Part shown: piece by piece, positions 13,754 to 17,059 of the stretch
How positions within the stretch are numbered: the stretch's first letter is position 1
Layout of the letters: each line of letters starts with the position of its first letter
Assembly: GCA_002346435.1 (NCBI GenBank)
Contig: DDZT01000015.1
Location: forward strand, 1 to 17,059
DNA from: Anaerolineales bacterium UBA3001
GTDB lineage: Bacteria > Chloroflexota > Anaerolineae > Anaerolineales > UBA11657
DNA length: 17,059 nt
Reading direction: 5' to 3'
Notes under the pieces: model-generated
Database searches by the model: none
Seen by the model: only the letters and a program-made list of their open reading frames with translations
What the model was told of the DNA's origin: nothing
Position numbers and translations under genes: made by a program

Positions 13754-15643
13754 ATGAAATTACAATCTCTGCCCATAAAGTTTTCCTGTAGTGCTATAAC
13801 AGCTGTTGTTGTCGCTTGTTTCTATTTTTCCACACTAATGTGGGATATAAATGGAAGTGATCTTCGTTATGCAGTTGATATAGGTGAATATCAAGTTGCT
13901 ATGTCTTTGTGGGGCACAGTACATCCTACAGGTACGCCGCTCTATATGATGTTGGGATCTCCTCTAGTCACGATGTTGGATTATGCAGGTGTGGAACCTA
14001 CTGCTGGAGCATCATTATTTTCCTTGTTTTGGGCAGTTGGATCAGTAATTCTTGTAGTGATAATATTATTGGAAATGTCAGTACCACCTGTGTTAGCAGT
14101 TGGATTGGGTGTAGTGATTGGTCTGACTAAAAATATGTGGATTCATGCCTCAATAGCTGAGGTTTACAGCTTGTGGATTTTTCTTTTATTGCTTGCTCTG
14201 TATATTGTACTCAAGCTTGAGGGTGGTTGGTCAGATAAAATGGGGTGGATGCTAGCACTAGTAGCAGGTTTAGGGTGTGCACATCATAGACTGTTTGCAC
14301 CCATTCTTCCAGTGCTTGCAGTGTGGTTATGGCCACTAATGCCTCGTGGCAACAATCTTATCCGTTGGGGTGTGATAGCTATAGCAATATTTTCAGCTGG
14401 TTTTTTGCCGTATCTTGATATTATTAGACGTGCTTCAAATGGATCTCGATGGGTATATGGTGATCCTAACTCTTGGGAAGGATTTTGGTCAATATTCTGG
14501 GCGAAGGAAGCCAGCGGTTTACAGGGTTTACCCACAGACATTGATGAACTTATTGCTGCTGCGCATAAATTTGTACAAATAGTCAACGAGGAATTTCTGT
14601 GGTCGGGAATATTGTTAGTAGTATGTGGATTACCTTTTGCTTTGGTTAAACCTTTTCATAGGAGAATATATTTATTTGTTGCAACTGCTATTGCGTATGT
14701 ACTATTCGCTGCGTGTTTGCCTAGAACAGGACTTTTCGATCAAATCTCCATGATAGTAGTCATGAGTACATTTGTTGTTTCAGGAGTAGGCATTGCGAGA
14801 ATTTGCCGCAAATTTCGATATCTCAATATGATTGTACTGGTAGCAATGCTATCTGTTGCGTACTGGTTTGTTGTGGTTAATAGACCATTAGTACTTGATA
14901 TAACTCGAGATCCATCTGGTTTGCAGGCAATCTCTGAACTCACTGAATTGAAAGCCCCAGATAGTGCTACTATTATGTCACCATGGGGTAGACGTCACTT
15001 CGCACTGTCGTATGCGACCCAAGTTGATGGGATTTATCCGGGATGGAATATATTGCACCATGCTGAAAATTGGCCACAGATATTGGAGCAGGATATTACT
15101 ATATACACAAATACTGATTCAATTTACGGATTTGGTCCAGATTGGTGGACGAATGTTTTAGGATATCAGCCATACATTAGCTCGGCAGGTTATGGATGGA
15201 TTGCAATTAGCCGAAACGAGTTGTCTATGTTAGTTGATAATAAAGACACAATTGAATTAGGAAACAATATATATCTACAAGGTTGGACCTTTAATGAGGG
15301 TAATACTCAATTAGATGTAATGCTATGTTGGAGCACCTTAGCGCCAACCGAAATTAATTACAGTACATTTGTGCATCTTGCGGTAGTAGAAGAAATTGTT
15401 GTGCCTGAGCAACTTGTGGCGTCATCTGATCATTATGCACCTATTGAAAATTGGCGTCCAACAAGTAGCTGGAAGACAGAAGAGGTGGTGTGTGACTCAC
15501 ACACTATTATTGATATATCAATAAGTGATTACAAGTATATATTTGCTGGAATGTACACTAGTGCAAGTGCTGGTGAATTTAATCAACTTGGTAAAATCAC
15601 ATGGGTACGTGATGACAATGGTTGGATGCTTGTTAGAGAGTAA
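13754..15643 (+). CDS. DUF2723-type polytopic membrane protein with C-terminal beta module
   Basis: A 629-residue membrane protein. Signature positions of DUF2723, a family related to GT-C O-mannosyltransferases (TMEM260-like), are visible: DIGEYQ at 42-47, VHPTGTPLY at 56-64, HASIAEVYSLW at 131-141 and GCAHHRLFAP at 174-183. About ten hydrophobic segments lie between 12 and 376. A soluble region of about 250 residues follows; its last part (about 500-605) is a beta module with CWSTLAP, STFVHLAV, PTSSW and IFAGMYTS, like the second module of the gene ending at 1284. Sugar transfer to an exported protein is a reasonable guess, not shown. The ATG at 13754 was preferred to an in-frame ATG at 13700 inside hyuB because the hydrophobic N-terminus begins there. 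It sits 19 bases after hyuB. Confidence 0.82.
   Translation: MKLQSLPIKFSCSAITAVVVACFYFSTLMWDINGSDLRYAVDIGEYQVAMSLWGTVHPTGTPLYMMLGSPLVTMLDYAGVEPTAGASLFSLFWAVGSVILVVIILLEMSVPPVLAVGLGVVIGLTKNMWIHASIAEVYSLWIFLLLLALYIVLKLEGGWSDKMGWMLALVAGLGCAHHRLFAPILPVLAVWLWPLMPRGNNLIRWGVIAIAIFSAGFLPYLDIIRRASNGSRWVYGDPNSWEGFWSIFWAKEASGLQGLPTDIDELIAAAHKFVQIVNEEFLWSGILLVVCGLPFALVKPFHRRIYLFVATAIAYVLFAACLPRTGLFDQISMIVVMSTFVVSGVGIARICRKFRYLNMIVLVAMLSVAYWFVVVNRPLVLDITRDPSGLQAISELTELKAPDSATIMSPWGRRHFALSYATQVDGIYPGWNILHHAENWPQILEQDITIYTNTDSIYGFGPDWWTNVLGYQPYISSAGYGWIAISRNELSMLVDNKDTIELGNNIYLQGWTFNEGNTQLDVMLCWSTLAPTEINYSTFVHLAVVEEIVVPEQLVASSDHYAPIENWRPTSSWKTEEVVCDSHTIIDISISDYKYIFAGMYTSASAGEFNQLGKITWVRDDNGWMLVRE
15488..15524. 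repeat. Two adjacent perfect palindromes inside the DUF2723 gene
   Basis: GTGTGTGACTCACACAC (15488-15504) has eight-base arms around a central C, and two bases later TTATTGATATATCAATAA (15507-15524) is an 18-base perfect palindrome. Both lie in the coding region for the C-terminal module, about 120 to 155 bases before the stop. No T-run follows, so this is not a standard terminator. Confidence 0.75.
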
Positions 15644-15657
15644 AGAGATTTTTCAAG

Positions 15658-15672
15658 CCTAAATGTTAGGAG
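15658..15672 (+). promoter_or_regulatory. Ribosome binding site of udgB partly in a small stem
   Basis: AGGAG at 15668-15672 lies five bases before the ATG at 15678 and sets that start. Its first three bases belong to the right arm of CCTAA-ATG-TTAGG (15658-15670), a five-pair stem that could weakly mask the site. Confidence 0.45.
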
Positions 15673-15677
15673 ATTGA

Positions 15678-16382
15678 ATGCAATCGTTTGCGGATTTGTC
15701 TGAAGAAATCACAAGTTGCATAAGATGTTCTCGTCTTATTGATTATTGTCGCGAAGTGGCCGTAATCAAAAAAAAGATGTACCTACATGATGAGTATTGG
15801 GGCAAACCGGTACCAGGATTTGGTGATCCTGCAGCAAAGATATTAATCGTAGGCTTAGCGCCAGCTGCACATGGTGCAAATCGTACAGGACGAATGTTTA
15901 CAGGCGATGGCATGGATGGTATGGGCGCTTCAGATTTTCTTGCATCTGCACTTTATAGGTCTGGTTATGCCAACAAACCTACTTCACGATATAGTGGTGA
16001 TGGGTTTGAGCTACAAGGCGTATTTATGACATCCATTGTTAGATGCGCACCTCCAGGCAATAAACCTATGCGCAGCGAGATTGATAATTGTTCCAGTTTC
16101 TTACATGTGGAATTAGACTTACTTAAGCATTTGAGAATAATTATCCCTGTAGGAAAACTTGCTTTCGACCAGATATTGAAAGTATTGGGTGAACGTGGTG
16201 CCGTTATTCCAACACCTAGACCTAAGTTTGGTCATGGAGAAATCATCAATTTAGGTGATGAGTTTCCAAGATTATTGACATCCTATCATCCTAGTCGACA
16301 GAATACGCAAACTGGACGTCTCACACCTGATATGTTTGATAGTATTTTCTGTATAGCGAGAGACAATTTGAACTTGTCTTGA
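15678..16382 (+). CDS. udgB: Family 5 uracil-DNA glycosylase (UdgB type), [4Fe-4S]
   Basis: A 234-residue uracil-DNA glycosylase of family 5, a base-excision repair enzyme that removes uracil and some other deaminated bases. The four cluster cysteines fit the family 4/5 pattern: C14 and C17 near the N-terminus, then C123 and C138. The active-site motif GLAPAAHGANRTGRMFTGD (59-77) is the family 5 form, in which Ala replaces the catalytic acid of families 1 and 4. The second motif SYHPSRQNTQTGRLTP (202-217) also fits. Length is normal for the family. AGGAG lies five bases before the ATG. The gene follows the DUF2723 gene by 34 bases and is the last of the plus-strand run; it shares no obvious pathway with the genes before it. 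Confidence 0.93.
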   Translation: MQSFADLSEEITSCIRCSRLIDYCREVAVIKKKMYLHDEYWGKPVPGFGDPAAKILIVGLAPAAHGANRTGRMFTGDGMDGMGASDFLASALYRSGYANKPTSRYSGDGFELQGVFMTSIVRCAPPGNKPMRSEIDNCSSFLHVELDLLKHLRIIIPVGKLAFDQILKVLGERGAVIPTPRPKFGHGEIINLGDEFPRLLTSYHPSRQNTQTGRLTPDMFDSIFCIARDNLNLS

Positions 16383-16403
16383 ATTAGATTTTGATACAGA
16401 TTT

Positions 16404-16429
16404 TCTTATTACGGTAGTTAGTAATGAGA
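16404..16429. terminator. Hairpin between the convergent udgB and aldo/keto reductase genes
   Basis: TCTTATTAC (16404-16412) pairs with GTAATGAGA (16421-16429) across an eight-base loop, with one G-U wobble, giving nine pairs in the 65-base gap between convergent stops. No T-run follows on either strand, so a role as a two-way terminator is only possible. Confidence 0.3.
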
Positions 16430-16447
16430 TATGAATAGAGATTAGAA

Positions 16448-17059
16448 TTACGTACTTGCTTTATCTATTTTCTCAAGTTCAGGTTCGGTTAATTGGAACT
16501 CTACTGCGCCTAAGTTGTCGTGTAGTTGTGTGATTGTACGAGGCCCAATGATGGCAGCTGTAACTTCATGCTGTGACAACAGCCATCTTAATGCGATTTG
16601 TGAAATGGATTTGTTCCGGAGTTGCGCTACTGTTTCTAATGTTCTGATTAGTTGAAAGTTTTTTTCGCTCATATAGTTCTGCGCCTTATTTGCCCTAACA
16701 CTCTTTGGTAGAGGTTTGTTGGCGTGATATTTTCCAGTGAGGAATCCTCCGCCAAGTGGACTATAGGGTAGAACTCCTAATTTATATTGTTTACATACAG
16801 AGAATAAGTGACTTTCGTATTCTGTTCTGTTGACTAGTGAATAATGAGGTTGCAGACTGTGAAATTGAACAGTATTGTTTTTTTCACTACTCAACAATGC
16901 TTCTATTAGAGAGCTTGCTGTATAGTTGGAGCAACCAATATAGCGTACTTTCCCTTGCTTTACCAAAGTGTCCATTGCAGATAGAGTCTCATCAATGCTA
17001 ATATCTTCATCGGGCCAATGGGTTTGATATAAGTCTATAGTATCAATCTGTAAACGTCG
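16448..17059 (-). CDS. Aldo/keto reductase (5' partial, cut by window end)
   Basis: The frame is open to base 17059, so 203 C-terminal residues are visible and the N-terminus lies beyond the window. Aldo/keto reductases are NAD(P)H-dependent TIM-barrel enzymes that reduce carbonyl compounds. The visible part begins RRLQIDTIDLYQTHWPD, which carries the conserved His of the catalytic tetrad; the Asp, Tyr and Lys would be upstream. Further marks are GKVRYIGCSNY, QPHYSLVNR, GVLPYSPLGGGFLTGKY, and the cofactor-phosphate region IGPRTITQLHDNLGAVEF, ending LEKID. An internal Met at 16975 is not the start, because conserved sequence continues before it. The gene converges on udgB with a 65-base gap. 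The substrate is unknown. Confidence 0.93.
   Translation of the reverse strand, partial: RRLQIDTIDLYQTHWPDEDISIDETLSAMDTLVKQGKVRYIGCSNYTASSLIEALLSSEKNNTVQFHSLQPHYSLVNRTEYESHLFSVCKQYKLGVLPYSPLGGGFLTGKYHANKPLPKSVRANKAQNYMSEKNFQLIRTLETVAQLRNKSISQIALRWLLSQHEVTAAIIGPRTITQLHDNLGAVEFQLTEPELEKIDKAST

Overview
The window is about 17 kb of AT-rich bacterial chromosome with tightly packed housekeeping and metabolic genes. No rRNA, tRNA, insertion sequence, phage gene or CRISPR array was seen. Gene content suggests a Chloroflexota bacterium, perhaps a marine SAR202 or Dehalococcoidia-like lineage: a DUF2723 membrane protein, Thr/Pro-linker SH3b surface protein, beta-sandwich-tailed polytopic membrane proteins, family 5 uracil-DNA glycosylase, and separate hyuA/hyuB. 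This assignment is inference from gene style, not a search result.

Layout. (1) 1-2049: the 3' end of a polytopic membrane protein with two C-terminal beta-sandwich modules, then a secreted, membrane-anchored SH3b protein. (2) 2171-7433: an iron-sulfur and complex I neighbourhood. An A-type Fe-S carrier (minus strand) is divergent from nuoB, a fused nuoCD and nuoI. These are followed by a 109-residue orphan with a CxxC-X10-CxxC motif and a P-loop Mrp/NBP35-type carrier that lacks the family's usual C-terminal CxxC. The divergent 364-bp region holds a perfect sigma70-type promoter (TTGACA-N17-TATAAT) for nuo, a near-consensus promoter for the carrier gene, and two sets of tandem repeats sharing the core GTTGCAAAA. 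(3) 7481-10011: an M20D amidohydrolase converging on rimO. (4) 10095-16382: a plus-strand run of hyuA, hyuB, a DUF2723 membrane protein and udgB. (5) 16448-17059: the 3' part of an aldo/keto reductase on the minus strand, cut by the window edge.

How the genes fit together. NuoB, NuoI, RimO and the glycosylase all need [4Fe-4S] clusters, and the A-type carrier and Mrp are Fe-S delivery proteins, so region 2 reads as a complex I core module with its cluster-insertion helpers. The best candidate for something undescribed is the pair of the 109-aa four-cysteine protein and the CxxC-less Mrp. Other points of interest are a palindromic operator-like element over the rimO -10, a mixed use of Shine-Dalgarno and apparently leaderless starts, and strong inverted repeats inside two coding sequences.
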